From positions 744,001 through 808,000 of the forward strand of contig JAPQWV010000051.1 of assembly GCA_027422505.1 (NCBI GenBank): a stretch of 64,000 bases of DNA, read 5' to 3'. Position numbers and translations under genes: made by a program. Position 1 is the stretch's first letter. The number at the start of each line of letters is the position of its first letter. The stretch is from Craterostigma plantagineum (Eukaryota > Streptophyta > Magnoliopsida > Lamiales > Linderniaceae). Positions 36,201 to 47,345 of this stretch are shown here, in pieces. The notes under the pieces are model-generated. The model was not told the DNA's origin. It did no database searches and worked only from the letters and a program-made list of their open reading frames with translations.

Positions 36201-37712
36201 GTAGACGACATGTTAATCATGGGAAGCAGTCACAGAATAATCGTGAATACAAAGAATATGCTGAAAAATTATTTCACTATGAAGGATATGGGCTTGGCTG
36301 ACGTCATTTTGGGAATAAATGTCTCTAAGACGTTCGAAGGAATTGTGATAACACAATCTCACTATGTTGAGAGCGTGTTAAAGAAATTTAACGCCTTCGA
36401 TGATCCTCCGGCTAAGACACCTGTGGACACTAACGTACACTTAGCCAAAAATAGAGGAGAGCCTGTATCGCAACTCGAATATGCTCGGGTGATTGACAGT
36501 CTGATGTATTTATCTAACTGCACTCGACCTGACATAGCGTACTCAATTAGTAAACTAAGTAGGTTTACGTGTAACCCGGGTAGTAGCCACTGGGTAGCAC
36601 TAAGAAGAGTGCTAAGATATTTGAACCACACTATTAATCACGGCATACTATACTCCAGATATCCCGCGGTACTAGAAGGATATTGCGATGCGAATTGGAT
36701 ATCTGATAGTAAAGACTCCAAATCCACGAGTGGTTAGATATTTACCATCGGTGGAGGAGCAGTTTCTTGGAAGTCCTCCAAACAAACGTGCATTAGCTCG
36801 ATCCACGATGGAGTCGGAGTTCATCGCACTAGATAAAGCCGGTGAAGAAGCAGAATGGCTTCGAAATTTTCTGGAGGATATTCCGTGTTGGAACAAACCT
36901 GTGCCACCAATTATGATTCACTGCGATAGCATGGCAGCTATCGGCAGGGCACAGAACTGTATGTATAACGGTAAGTCTCGGCACATTCGTCGGAGGCATA
37001 ACACCGTAAGACAGCTTAGCGAAATAATTTCCACCGACTATGTAAAGTCAAACGAAACTATTGTGGATCCGCTCACAAAAGGCATAGCTAGAGATCAGTT
37101 AGAAAACGCAGTAAGGGGAATGGGACTGAAAATCCACACAGCAAAGAACAAAAGCAGTGGTAACTCAACCTCGATGAGTGGAGATCCCACAAACTTGGTT
37201 CAATGAGACAACTAAGCTGTGATTAGTTCAGTAGTATACTTGGAAACTAATCAAGTCCATTCTCGACAGCTGCCCAAGTAATTTCCCGATGACGTGTGGT
37301 TAGGGTAAGCACTTATGCTTTTAATGATGACTATACCAAAGTGTGGGAGTATTTCGGGCTACTCCAGGATTAAGTCCTAATAGTCGGTCACCTATATAAG
37401 TGTGAAGTGGGGCCGCTTCAATGGAAAACACTTATGAACTGGAGATATGGTCCACGGCCGAAACGGACACAACGTGAGAATCGAAAAGAGATCAGATTCA
37501 TCACTGTGTGTTTACTGTTGTCTTGGTTTACACAAAAAACCGCCAGTTCAAGACATCACGTTCACTGAGCGGCGAGTAAATCCGATAGTATTTCACTAGG
37601 GAAGGTTCAAAGCCACAAGCTACCTATCCTGATGCAGTGATGGGTCGTCGGGACTTTCTTGCAAGAGTCAGCATGCATTGCATTTACATTAATTTCCATT
37701 CATGTGGGGGAT

Positions 37713-38541
37713 TGTTGGGTTTTAAGCCCAATGGGCCTTGGGCCCAAGTGTGGGTAATTGGCCCACTAGGAGAAGAGCTGAAACGATTTGATTAAATCGA
37801 GAAGACGTCGGTCACCGAAACGAGAAACCGTTGAAAGATTACGAATCTACGCTTCGAGACGAATCTAACGAATATTAATTTGCTCAAAACCGATACCGGG
37901 TGAATGAGAAATTAATTTTTAAAGCTAGCCCAAAAAAAATGATGACGTGGCGGCCGATGACGTGTCACTGACACGCGGACTGATGTGGACTGACGTGGCG
38001 CTGATCTGGCGCTGACTGGGCATGCTGATGTGGCTGTTTGAAGGGGTATTGGGTATCAGTCCGAAAGTTGTGACTATTCCCAGATTGACCCCTGGCCAAA
38101 AGTTATACCTATTTACGAATTCGGCCCAGTCAAAGGAGGTCAACCTGAAAAGTTATGACTTTTCGCGAATTGACCCCTGCAGCTTTTCGGACAGTATAAA
38201 TAGGTCCCCTGACAGAACAGAAATTCATTCAATTCACTCCCAGCACTTTAAAGAAAGTTGACAGCACATCCCTTAGGCATAATAAGGCATAAAAAACGCA
38301 AGAAAGGCTCGAGTCTTTAGTAGATTCGCCCGATAATTTCGTAACGGTGTGCGACGGTTCGAAATTCTTGAAGTCGTTGTATCTTCGGGACGTATTGCGA
38401 CAACCCGAGGCACTGAAATATGGGGCAATAACGTCTTACGGAAAGCGTACGACGTACGTGCCTCGACTTCGACGTATAAAGCCGAAACTCTGTCCGAGTT
38501 TTACGAGCGCCACCGATAAGACGCCAACACCGGAACCAACA
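37713..38541 (+). repeat. Element B 3' LTR
   Basis: 829 bp, preceded by the purine run TGTGGGGGAT. Near-identical to the 5' LTR apart from scattered substitutions and extra CTGACGTGG-type units near 37950-38010. Confidence 0.85.
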
Positions 38542-40107
38542 GAAAATACCTCATCCTCCCAAGCATGTCGAATTCATTCTTCATGGAGTTCCTGAATGCA
38601 ATCAACAACAGCTCATCATTACCGCACACAATGAGATCATCAACATATAGACTCACTATCAGCACTTTATCGTTATGTCGTTTTACAAACAATGTGTGTT
38701 CGTAATCACATTTTTCAAAACCATCCTTCCTCAGATAATTCGCCATGCAGAAAAGCAGATTTTACGTCGAGTTGATATATAGCACAACCTTTCAGAGCTG
38801 CAATGCCACTACCATTCTGATGGTTTCCATACGTGCAACCGGTGCAAATACCTCAGTGTAATCAACTCCGTATTGCTGTGAGTATCCCTTCACGACGAGT
38901 CTAGCCTTGTATTTGTCTACCTCTCCAATTTCATTAAACTTGGTCTTATAAACCCATTTAACTCCAAGCTTCCTTGCTCCCTTTGGTAATTCTGTCAATT
39001 CTCATGTATTGTTTTTTCTGTATTGCCTCCATCTCTGCATCCATTGCTTTCCTCCACGTTTCACTTTTAATAGCTTCATCAAACAACAAGGGATCATCTG
39101 CTGCAGACATCACAAGATAAGCTTCATTTTCATCTTCAGAAAGCCCTTGACCACTGTCGTAGTCTCTCATCCAGACTGGTTGAACCCTGGTTCTCCCTAC
39201 ACTTGGTAGATCTTCATTAATTACAACATCGGCGGAAGAATTTGCTACATCTGTATCCGACATCAGGGGCAGAATTCGCTACATCTGTATAGGCTTCATA
39301 TTCATCAGTTTCAGCTGAATCGTGTTCTTGATCTCCCCATTCCAAATCGCTTGCGTCGGCATTTTCACACTTACGATCCCAATCCCAAGCCTTATTTTCC
39401 TCAAACACGACATCCCTACTTATATAATTTCTTTGAAGTAGGATCATAAAGTTTGTAGGCTTTTGACTCTTCACTGACCCCTAGCAGTACACAACTCATG
39501 CTTTTATCATCTAGTTTAGTTCTTCTAGAATCAGAGATGTGAACATGACAAATGCACCCAAAAATACGGAAATACACAACTGAGGGTTTTGTTCCACTCC
39601 AGGCTTCTTCAGGAGTTCGATCTTTTACTGCAAGTGTCGAACTTCGGTTTAGGACATGCACTGTCCAATTTACAGCCTCAGGCCACAATGTTTTTGGGAT
39701 TTTCTTTGCAGAGAGCATACTGCGTACCATATTCATAATGGTTCTGTTCTTGCGTTCAGCAACCCTGTTCTGTTGCGGCGTATATGCTGCTGTTAGTTGT
39801 CTTTGAATGCCATTATCAACACAGTATTTTGTAAACTCTAGTGATGTGAATTCGCCTCTTCGATCCGTTCGCAAGCACTTAATGGCTAAATCAGATTCCT
39901 CTCACCATGAACTTTAAACCTTTTAAAAATATCAAAGGCTTCTGATTTTTCCAAAAGAAAATACACCCAAACTTTTCTGCTAAAGTCATCAATGAATGTA
40001 ATCAAGTACCTTTTTCCACTGTTTGAAGCCGGTGTAATTGGCCAGCAAATATCAGCATGGATCAAGTGCTTTTCTTTGGAAATGACATTCGTTGTTGCTT
40101 TCCCACC

Positions 40108-40912
40108 ATGCTGCTCAGCACTTGCTCAGATATCTCAGAGGCACTGGCTCGCATGGGTTGTTCTACTCTAGTACCACGGATCTGAAGCTGCGTGCATACA
40201 GTGATTCGGACTGGGGTGCATGCAAGACCTCAAGACATTCTTTAACCGGTTACTGCATCTTTCTTGGAACCAGTCTGGTTTCATGGAAGACCAAAAAGCA
40301 GTCCACCATATCCTGCTCTAAACGGAGTCTGAATACAGAGCAATGGCATCCACCGTTCGGGAACTGCAATGGTTGTCATACATTGGAGGTACCTTCATCA
40401 CTTCCCATTCCCCTGTTCTGTGATAAGAAGGTTGCGGTCTACATTACTTCCAACCCTGTGTTTCATGAGCGTACGAAACACATTGAGATCGATTGCCATG
40501 TGGTTTGAGATCAATTCAAGCATGGGTTCATTATTCCGCAGCACACCTCTTCTTCTCACAACCTCGCTGGTGCATTCACTAAGTCACTCTCTCCTTCGGC
40601 TTTCCACTTTCTCATGTCCAAGATGAGCTTATGGCCTGAGGAAGCTCATCTTGAGGGGGGGCTGAAGAATTATACAGAGAAATTGAAGCTTTCGGCGTCT
40701 GATACAAGAGCGCGCCAATTTCAAGTTCATTAAGTTGTTAAGGGCATTTTAGTAATATAATATTGTAGATAGCGTTCTTTTGGTTTTGCGGTTCTTCTTT
40801 GATTTGAACTGTATAAGCTTCGCGCAGTTTAATGTGCGTGTAACAGAATACACAGAGTCAATACATTTCATCAAAATTCTCTCAGTAGAAATTCCCGATT
40901 TACAATTCTTCA
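40108..40912 (+). mobile_element. Copia element C, 3' end only
   Basis: RNase H remnant (AYSDSDWGACKTSRHSLTGY) at 40108-40650, a polypurine tract (GAGGGGGGGC), then a 250-bp 3' LTR at 40663-40912 with TGAAGAATT and AATTCTTCA termini. The LTR directly abuts the cis-prenyltransferase copy 2 exon. The left junction to element A, near 40107, has no LTR, so the rest of C was lost in a deletion or recombination joining A and C. Confidence 0.82.
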
Positions 40913-41216
40913 CATAGCTCAGATGATCAAAGATGGGACAATGCAAATAGAAGACGTCAATGCGAGCGTGTTAGAAAGAAAACTTGAAATCTCTAACACA
41001 GTGAAATTCCCTAACCTGGACTTGTTAATAAGAACGAGCGGAGAGTTAAGGCTTAGCTATTTCATGTTGTGGCAATCGGCTTATGCCGAGTTTTACTTCC
41101 GTGCTAAATATTGCTAGATTTCGAAGAGGAAGATTTGATCGATGCGTTGAAATCGTTCCAAGGAAGGGAAAGACGTTATGGTGGTAGAAAGAATTAGAAC
41201 GAATGATATATACTGA

Positions 41217-41882
41217 GGGGGTGTTTGTTTTGGGGTGATCTTCCAAAACATCACCGTGATCCTCTCGTTTACCACTTATCACTGTGTTTGTTTAGTTTAG
41301 GTGATGAGCAATCACCGGAATGATGGATCACCTAGGTGATGAAAATGGGGTGATATTTCATATTTCAGATCACCCAAAAAAACCTAGGTGATCCAACATC
41401 ACGGTGATGAGGTGATCTATCTTTTTAATGGACGAAAATACCCTTGATTTTTTAACATTATTACTTTATATGCCATTATCAATATAATTACATGATTAAC
41501 ATAATTAAATCTTAAAAATATTACAGTTATTTAGAAATATTAAAACTTATATTTAAAAAAGTATAAATATAAATAATGCTTATAATTAAATGTATATTTT
41601 AATATATTAATGATTATCACATAAAATATCACCTGGAAAAAATTTAACACATTATTTAAATCATATGTATAGGGTCAAATATGACATTTATATAACGCCA
41701 TCCTACACATCACAGTGATTAAACAAACAGAATACTTCAATATCACGTTGATCTGCAAAATGAAATATCACCTTAAAACAAACACACTGATGACATATCA
41801 CCTTGATCCACATTCCGGTGATACCCACATCACCGTGATGTGCGTATCACCGTAATGTTGGATCACCTGAAACAAACACCCC
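41217..41882. mobile_element. PIF/Harbinger-like MITE with ATCACCGTGAT repeats
   Basis: 666 bp with termini GGGGGTGTTTGTTTTGGGG and GAAACAAACACCCC. The right flank is TTA and the left is TGA, suggesting a 3-bp TTA-like target with one change. Both arms carry several copies of ATCACCGTGAT/ATCACGGTGAT. The core is AT-rich. A relative lies at 52806-53577. Confidence 0.78.
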
Positions 41883-44350
41883 TTAGTATTGTTCTTTTAT
41901 ACCGTGTTAAATCTATACTCTAATATAAGGAGCATAGGAGCATAGCGGGATTAAAAAACTCTAAATTGGCTTGTTTTAATTGATCATTAAAGTTTTTCTA
42001 CTTTAATTACTATTAAAAAATAAAAACCTATCAAATCAGAATAACCACCTCATTATATTTTACTATATTATCTATTAAATTCATTCACTAATAATATATT
42101 TTATATTTTTGCACTCACATAGGGTGTGCTAAAAGTACCAGTAATAATAATATATGTTGGTCCGAAAATGAAGTTATATCAAGACATAACTTGTAGATTA
42201 AACAACTAATAAAATGATACCACTTCGATGGTCAATAAACTTAACTAGTAAATTTCCATGCACCTTTGAGTCGGCTTGAAAGCGAATTCGAATTACAAAT
42301 ATATGTCATCACCTAAGCTCATCGCACCATTGAATTGACTATATATTAAGAAAGAACAAAACCAACGAGGCCTATTTAGTCCGAATTTATATAGAATGAA
42401 TCCCCCCTCTAAAATCCAGGCCTACTCAGTTCTACATAATTCGGGCCATGTAATAGTACTATGAATACATTATGTTTGAACTGAAATATGTTTGGCATTT
42501 TAAGGACATTGGATGTGATAGAATTAAATATGCGATTGGTAGTTATACACGCATCATGGGCAATGCATACGATAAGAATGCGATGGCATTTCTTGAAGGT
42601 GTCAGCATGTAGTAATCAAGCCCTAGTACGAGAAAAGTAGTGAAAGAAAAGTATACTATTGACGAGGAGCCATGCATACCCACCTTTCACATTTAAATGT
42701 TATTTCGTCCATCGAAAAATACCTTATATCGCTCTCTATGACTACCATATATATCTAACAATAAATACACTGACTACGATATCCTATGCTCTTCCCGCGC
42801 GATTGTAACATCTCATTTAATTTCTCTAGAAAATGATCGCTATAAATTAGTGATAAGTTATGATTTTATATAGCTAATATGCTCCGTAAAGTATACTTTT
42901 GATCAATATATACAATAATATACTCGGATCATTATGTTGCGTGCATATTTCGTGTTTTGCAGATATTGAATCGAAATGAACAATAAAAGGAGCAATAAAG
43001 GAAAAGGAAGCCAACGTACTAAACCTTGTATCCCACCAAAAGTCAAACAAGAGCACTTAAAAACTATATCATTGAAAGTGAAGGGACCATCAAGAAGAAG
43101 TGAACGGCTTGAACAATGAAATAAGTTTGGCATCATTATCATATGAGACGAAGGAGTTAAATCAAACAAATACAAGTCGTGCTTGGGAAGTTTGAAAAAG
43201 TGTGGCTCATGCACGCGTGGCTTCGCTAACACAAAAAGCAATTTGGGCGGCTCAAGATGGAAAAAAAGGGCTACTCATTAATATTTTTGTCTGCATGCAT
43301 GCATTATTTATTTGAAATACCAACGCATACAAGGAGAGAAGAACGTGCAATCGGAAGTTCAAGCTAAGGCCATTACAAAGTAAAAGCAGGCAGCTCTCGT
43401 GAGTTTTATTCCTAAGCACACACCTCACTTATCTCTCACGCCCAAGGCCACGAAGAAATAAGGCGCAGCACTCACTTACAGAAGCCTCGTCAAGCACCCA
43501 CGTCACAAGCAGGCAACTCTCATATAAAACTTGGCTGATTGAGGAATTAAGTGGGGCTGTTGTGGTTTAAGATCATGCACGAAGGAGGGCTTCTCTCCAC
43601 CATAGGGAGCCATCGACTCAACACCAAGCACCATCCTTCGTCCACCACCCGTTCGACGAAAGTACTGTGAGGGGCGTTTTATTCTATCTTCCGTTTTACT
43701 GTTTTATTGTGTTTAAACCTTCGTTGCTTTAGCTAATTAATATGTTAGCATAAGTCGTTTTGTGGTTAAAGCCTTATTAGGTCGGATTATGAACTCGTGT
43801 TAATGTTATCATGTTTTATTTAATCGTATGAGCTAAGTTATGTGTTCTTCGCTGATTTTAATGCCTGCATGTGCTTAATCGCGAAATGCTTGTTTTGTTG
43901 ATTGGTTTATGAGACCGAGAGGTGATTAGACCGATTAGAATTAAAGTGTCGAACATCACGACATAAAACCGATCAGAGATGGAATTCGGTTTCGTTCGTG
44001 TGATTTCTGAGAATTTAGGCGCCGAAAGCGTCTAAACTCGGTGGAATTCATAAAGATCGAGTGCGTGCGGAGTAACTACAGTCATATAGGGATATAGTTG
44101 ATTGTTTCACTCTCGCATAGGGTTGCTATACACGCGAGAGCGGGTACCACGTATGTTAGGAATTTCTACCTTGAGTTAAATCGAATTGATTAGATAAAGT
44201 CAATTGCATGAAGACGTAGATTAATCCGTGCCGAAATATGTGCTTTAACCACGCCTGTCATTAATTGATTAAAATCGATATCTTTATTTGCGCTTTTCTT
44301 GAAACTAAAAGCATCACCTCGGTACGTCGTCAAGGTGAATAAGAAATCGT
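41883..44350. other. Intergenic region, no gene recognised
   Basis: The left part is the 3' flank of cis-prenyltransferase copy 2. From about 42930 (TGTTGCGTGCATATTTCG) to about 44160 composition changes, and there are GGCAGCTCTCGTGAG and GAGGGCTTCTCTCCACC phrases. It may be an unclassified repeat, but I found no paired termini and no coding remnant. Confidence 0.4.
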
Positions 44351-44355
44351 TGGCG

Positions 44356-46030
44356 TGGCAGCGGACCCGATCAAGTATATTGCGGTAAGTATTTGAACAA
44401 TTAAAGATAAAAGGTGGACACGGAGATTTAACGTGGAAAACCCCCAAACAAATCGGGGTAAAAACCACGGGCAAGGAAGAAGAATCCAATATAGAGGAAA
44501 AATATAGGAGTTACAACCTCTCAATCTATAAAGGAGAAAACCCTCAATATCTCTTTTTATAGTCGGAGAAAATACCGACAAACTCTCTATTTATTTTCTC
44601 TCTCTCTCAATCTCTCTTTCTTCTCTCTAATGGGATTGCTCTGTTTGAGATGCTTTTCCTTTGATGATTTGAGGTCTATTTATAGGGAAAAGATTGTATG
44701 TGAACAATCAATAAAAAATCTTCATCACTCCAAAGATGAACTCGGCGCCTACTTGCCCCAAATGAGTTGTTCTCCTCTTGGAAGCCTGATATGGCTTAAT
44801 ATTTATTATGTCGACAATCTCCCACTTGAAGATTTGATTGAGGATCAATCGGATCTTCACACCATTCTTTCTTCCTTGCCATTTATGTTGCTTACGTCTC
44901 CGCTAGGCCACTCGAGGAACGACACCAAACGAACTTATTAGTGTTGACCGCCTTCATAAAAAAATCTGCTAGGTTTTCTTTCGTATGAATCTTCTGCATA
45001 TCTACCGTGCCCTCTTCCACTTTCTCACGAACGAAATGATACTGGACTCGTATGTGCTTTGACCTGGAATGAAAAGCTGGATTCCTTGCGAGATGCAAGG
45101 CACTCTGACTGTCACAGAACAGAGGAATAGTTTCTTGTCCGTTCCCGAGTTCCTCCATGATTATTTTCAACTATACTGCCTCTTTACTTGCCTGCATAGT
45201 TGCAACATATTCAGCTTCAGTTGTTGACGTTGCGACAACGGACTGAAGCTTCGATACCCAACTTACGGCCCCGCCAATAAGAGTGAACACATATCCCGTG
45301 GTAGATTTGCTTTTGCCAAGATCACCTGCATAATCAGAGTCAACGTACCCTCCGACAGTAAAGTCTTCTCCTCCGTGACATAATGCAACATCTAAGGTTC
45401 CTCTGATATATCGTAGGATCCTCTTCACCGCGCTCTAATGCTCTTTGCCCGGATTCGCCATGTACCGACTTACTACTCCCACTGCATGTGCAATGTCTGG
45501 TCGTGTACAAATCATCGCGAACATAAGACTTCCCACCGCTTATGCATACGGTACTCGAGACATCTTCATCCTCCCTTATTCACTGCTAGGACTCATACTT
45601 GGGGATAATTTGAAATTAACAAGAAGTGGGGTAGAAATTGGCTTATAATCTTACATATTGAAGCGTCGCAAGACCTTCCTCAGATAATTCTTCTGCGAAA
45701 GCCAAATCTTTCTGTTATTTCTGTCTCGGTAAATTTGCATCCTAGAATCTTGTTTGCCGGTCCCAAGTCCTTCATTTCAAATTCCCTAACCAACTGTGCC
45801 TTGAGTTCATCAACACGATCTTTGTCGGGGCCTGCTACCAACATGTCGTCAACATACAACAGTAATATGATAAAATCACTTTCACCAAACCTCTTGAAAT
45901 ATGCACAAGGGTCTGCATTTAATGTGTCGTATCCAAGACTCATGATGAATGAATCAAATCTCTTATACCAACACATCGGCGCCTGTTTGAGACCGTATAG
46001 AGATTTGTTCAACCTGCAAATGATGGCTTG
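44356..46030 (-). mobile_element. Copia element D, 3' fragment (Tork-like)
   Basis: A putative 3' LTR spans about 44356-44816 (TGGCAGCGG to TGTCGACA), with internal TTAACGTGGAAAACC and GGGTAAAAACCACGG phrases and a TCTCTC-rich stretch. Broken minus-strand pol follows: RNase H (VDSDYAGDLGKSKSTTGYVF; STTEAEYVA) at 44892-45428 and reverse transcriptase ([22 protein letters not shown]) at 45680-46012. Everything upstream of that is missing. Confidence 0.75.
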
Positions 46031-46300
46031 CTATTTAAAAGAATTGCCACCAAATCGTCCGTTGCTTTAGTTGTAGAAATCGTCGAGGGCTCTTTATAAG
46101 TGACATATGTTCCCTGAGTAGAAACCATTGATGGAAGTCACGACTCTATAAGTGAATCTGGTTTCCAAAACGCGCGAGACCATATTTAAAAGAACTCCAC
46201 CTTTGTTCATCAGAGTTAAGAAAACACCAAAAAAAAGCACTAAGCAGCAACTTCTCTGTTCTTAGAAAGCTGCCCAAACTAATAGGCTGATTCTGATATA

Positions 46301-46416
46301 AATCATCCTCTCCAACATGTTAATTTTTAGAAAAATCATCACATCGGTACGTCGTCCACGTGTGAAGAATAAATAATGAATTTTCTTGAAAATTAACATG
46401 TTGGAGAAGGTGATTT
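46301..46416. repeat. Imperfect inverted repeat (hairpin)
   Basis: Arms of about 40 bases (46301-46340 and 46374-46416) share CTCCAACATGTTAATTTT in opposite orientation, with a loop containing CATCGGTACGTCGTC. It could form a long stem of about 115 nt. The same loop motif occurs once more near 44315 without the arms. Confidence 0.6.
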
Positions 46417-46425
46417 AGGTTAGAA

Positions 46426-46542
46426 ATGGATATGAGAGGTTCTACAGAGGTGTTGGCGGCGTTGGGAATAGAAAAAACGCTAAAAATGAGAGGTCTGTTT
46501 ATGGTGTTCACGGTGGTTGCTTACGTTAGGTGGCCACCATAG
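46426..46542 (+). other. Small open frame of unknown origin (38 codons)
   Basis: ATG at 46426 to TAG at 46540-46542. The predicted peptide starts MDMRGSTEVLAALGIEKT and continues with a hydrophobic segment (LFMVFTVVAYVR). It looks like a genuine exon because of its composition and lack of simple repeats, but I cannot name the family. The stop overlaps the target duplication of the hAT element at 46544. Confidence 0.3.
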
Positions 46543-46543
46543 C

Positions 46544-46976
46544 CAGGGGCGGACCCACGTAGGGGCTCGGGGGGCCATTGACCCCCCGGCCGCCGGAGGA
46601 AAAAACTAGTAGTATAGCTCGTGCATCAATGGAGGTTTTGACCCCAGGAAGAAGACGATACGCCGATGCGTAGTAATTAGGGTTTTCTAATTTAAAATTA
46701 TATATTGGGCCTCTCTTAGCTTTGGGCCATTGCCACTCCACTATTAAATATTTTATGAGCCTATACATGTATATAAAAACGGTACAACTGTTATATAGAA
46801 TAAAATTGCGGTCAGTCTAGTGTATTAAAAGGGGAGCTGTAAGATCATTTAACCTTTCAAACGAGGGTTCGATTCCCAAGTAACCCATCTTTTTTTATTT
46901 TTGTGTATATTAGTTGGGCTTGAGTTGGGCCTTCCATGTTGAGCCCCCCAGTCTTCGTGGGCTGGGTCCGCGCCTG
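46544..46976. mobile_element. Non-autonomous hAT element carrying a tRNA-like B box
   Basis: 433 bp between perfect 8-bp duplications ACCATAGC (46536-46543 and 46977-46984). Termini are CAGGGGCGGACCC and GGGTCCGCGCCTG, the classic hAT pattern CAGGGGCGG. Inside, near 46860, GAGGGTTCGATTCCCAAG matches a polymerase III B box, but no complete tRNA cloverleaf is present. Confidence 0.88.
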
Positions 46977-47345
46977 ACCATAGCATATATATATATGGCT
47001 TGTGTTTTTCTATCATATGGTGTTTGGTGTTCTGTCGTTCAATATTGGTAGAAGAATACTAACCATTGAATTTCATTAGTTCACTTTTACGATGAGGTAG
47101 TCTTTATTAGATATCATGAACTCACTCCGGGTCGGGTCGGGTCGGTTTACAGCCCAAGCCCATTCATTAACATAGTTTTGTATATTTTCTTTTATATAAA
47201 ATAACCCAACCCAGTGTTTCCGGGTCCGGTCGGGTCGGTTTACAGCCCAAGCCCATTAACTAACATCGTTTTGTAATATTTTCTTTTATATAAAATAACC
47301 CAACCCAACGTGGTCCTCGTTTGTACATTCACTACAATCACAGCG

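Larger units (their letters stand above)
32429..38541 (+). mobile_element. Copia element B, degraded, nested in element A
   Basis: LTRs are 32429-33232 (804 bp) and 37713-38541 (829 bp), both TGTTGGGTTTTAAGCCC to GGAACCAACA, flanked by the 5-bp duplication GAAAA (32424-32428 and 38542-38546). The LTRs differ by several substitutions and a roughly 25-bp length change in the CTGACGTGG-rich part, so the insertion is older than the intact element. Gag with CCHC knuckle ([14 protein letters not shown]), protease (IDSGATRHI), integrase, reverse transcriptase (YVDDML) and RNase H are all recognisable but interrupted, with breaks near 33440-33500, 33868, 34820, 35149, 35945 and 36735. 37207-37712 is non-coding. 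Confidence 0.88.
31341..40107 (-). mobile_element. Copia element A, truncated, host of element B
   Basis: The 3' LTR is 31341-31546 (TGAGAGCTTG to ACTAACA), next to a purine tract (AAGGGAGGAAA on the element strand). RNase H and reverse-transcriptase remnants occupy 31573-32428 and, after element B, 38547-39000. Integrase (TPQQNRVAERKNRT) is at 39416-39874, and more integrase sequence runs to about 40107, where it is cut off by element C. Gag and the 5' LTR are missing. Frames are broken. It lies in or near the intron position of cis-prenyltransferase copy 2. Confidence 0.8.
31038..41197 (+). pseudogene. cis-prenyltransferase copy 2, split by Copia insertions
   Basis: The 5' piece (31038-31340) matches copy 1 from the start codon (MLNIKLP, NFGKKPYSSS, TKPYFTT) to YSMSLENWKRP but lacks the central part containing MDGxGRWAKKRG. 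The 3' piece (40913-41197) resumes at [16 protein letters not shown] and includes [20 protein letters not shown]. About 9.6 kb of Copia sequence separates them, and the first half of exon 2 is gone. The 3' piece has the seven bases missing from copy 1, but a one-base loss near 41109 shifts its own last codons and gives an early TAG. A dead tandem duplicate; the 3' flank near 42440 (AATTCGGGCCATGTA) also matches the flank of copy 1 near 25250. Confidence 0.88.

Noticed and set aside
33260..36740. Endogenous pararetrovirus
   Set aside because: LTRs, a 5-bp target duplication and integrase ahead of reverse transcriptase identify a Copia retrotransposon; no movement or coat protein signature is present.
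46840..46895. tRNA gene suggested by GGTTCGATTCC
   Set aside because: No acceptor stem, D-arm or anticodon arm can be paired around it; it lies inside a hAT element.
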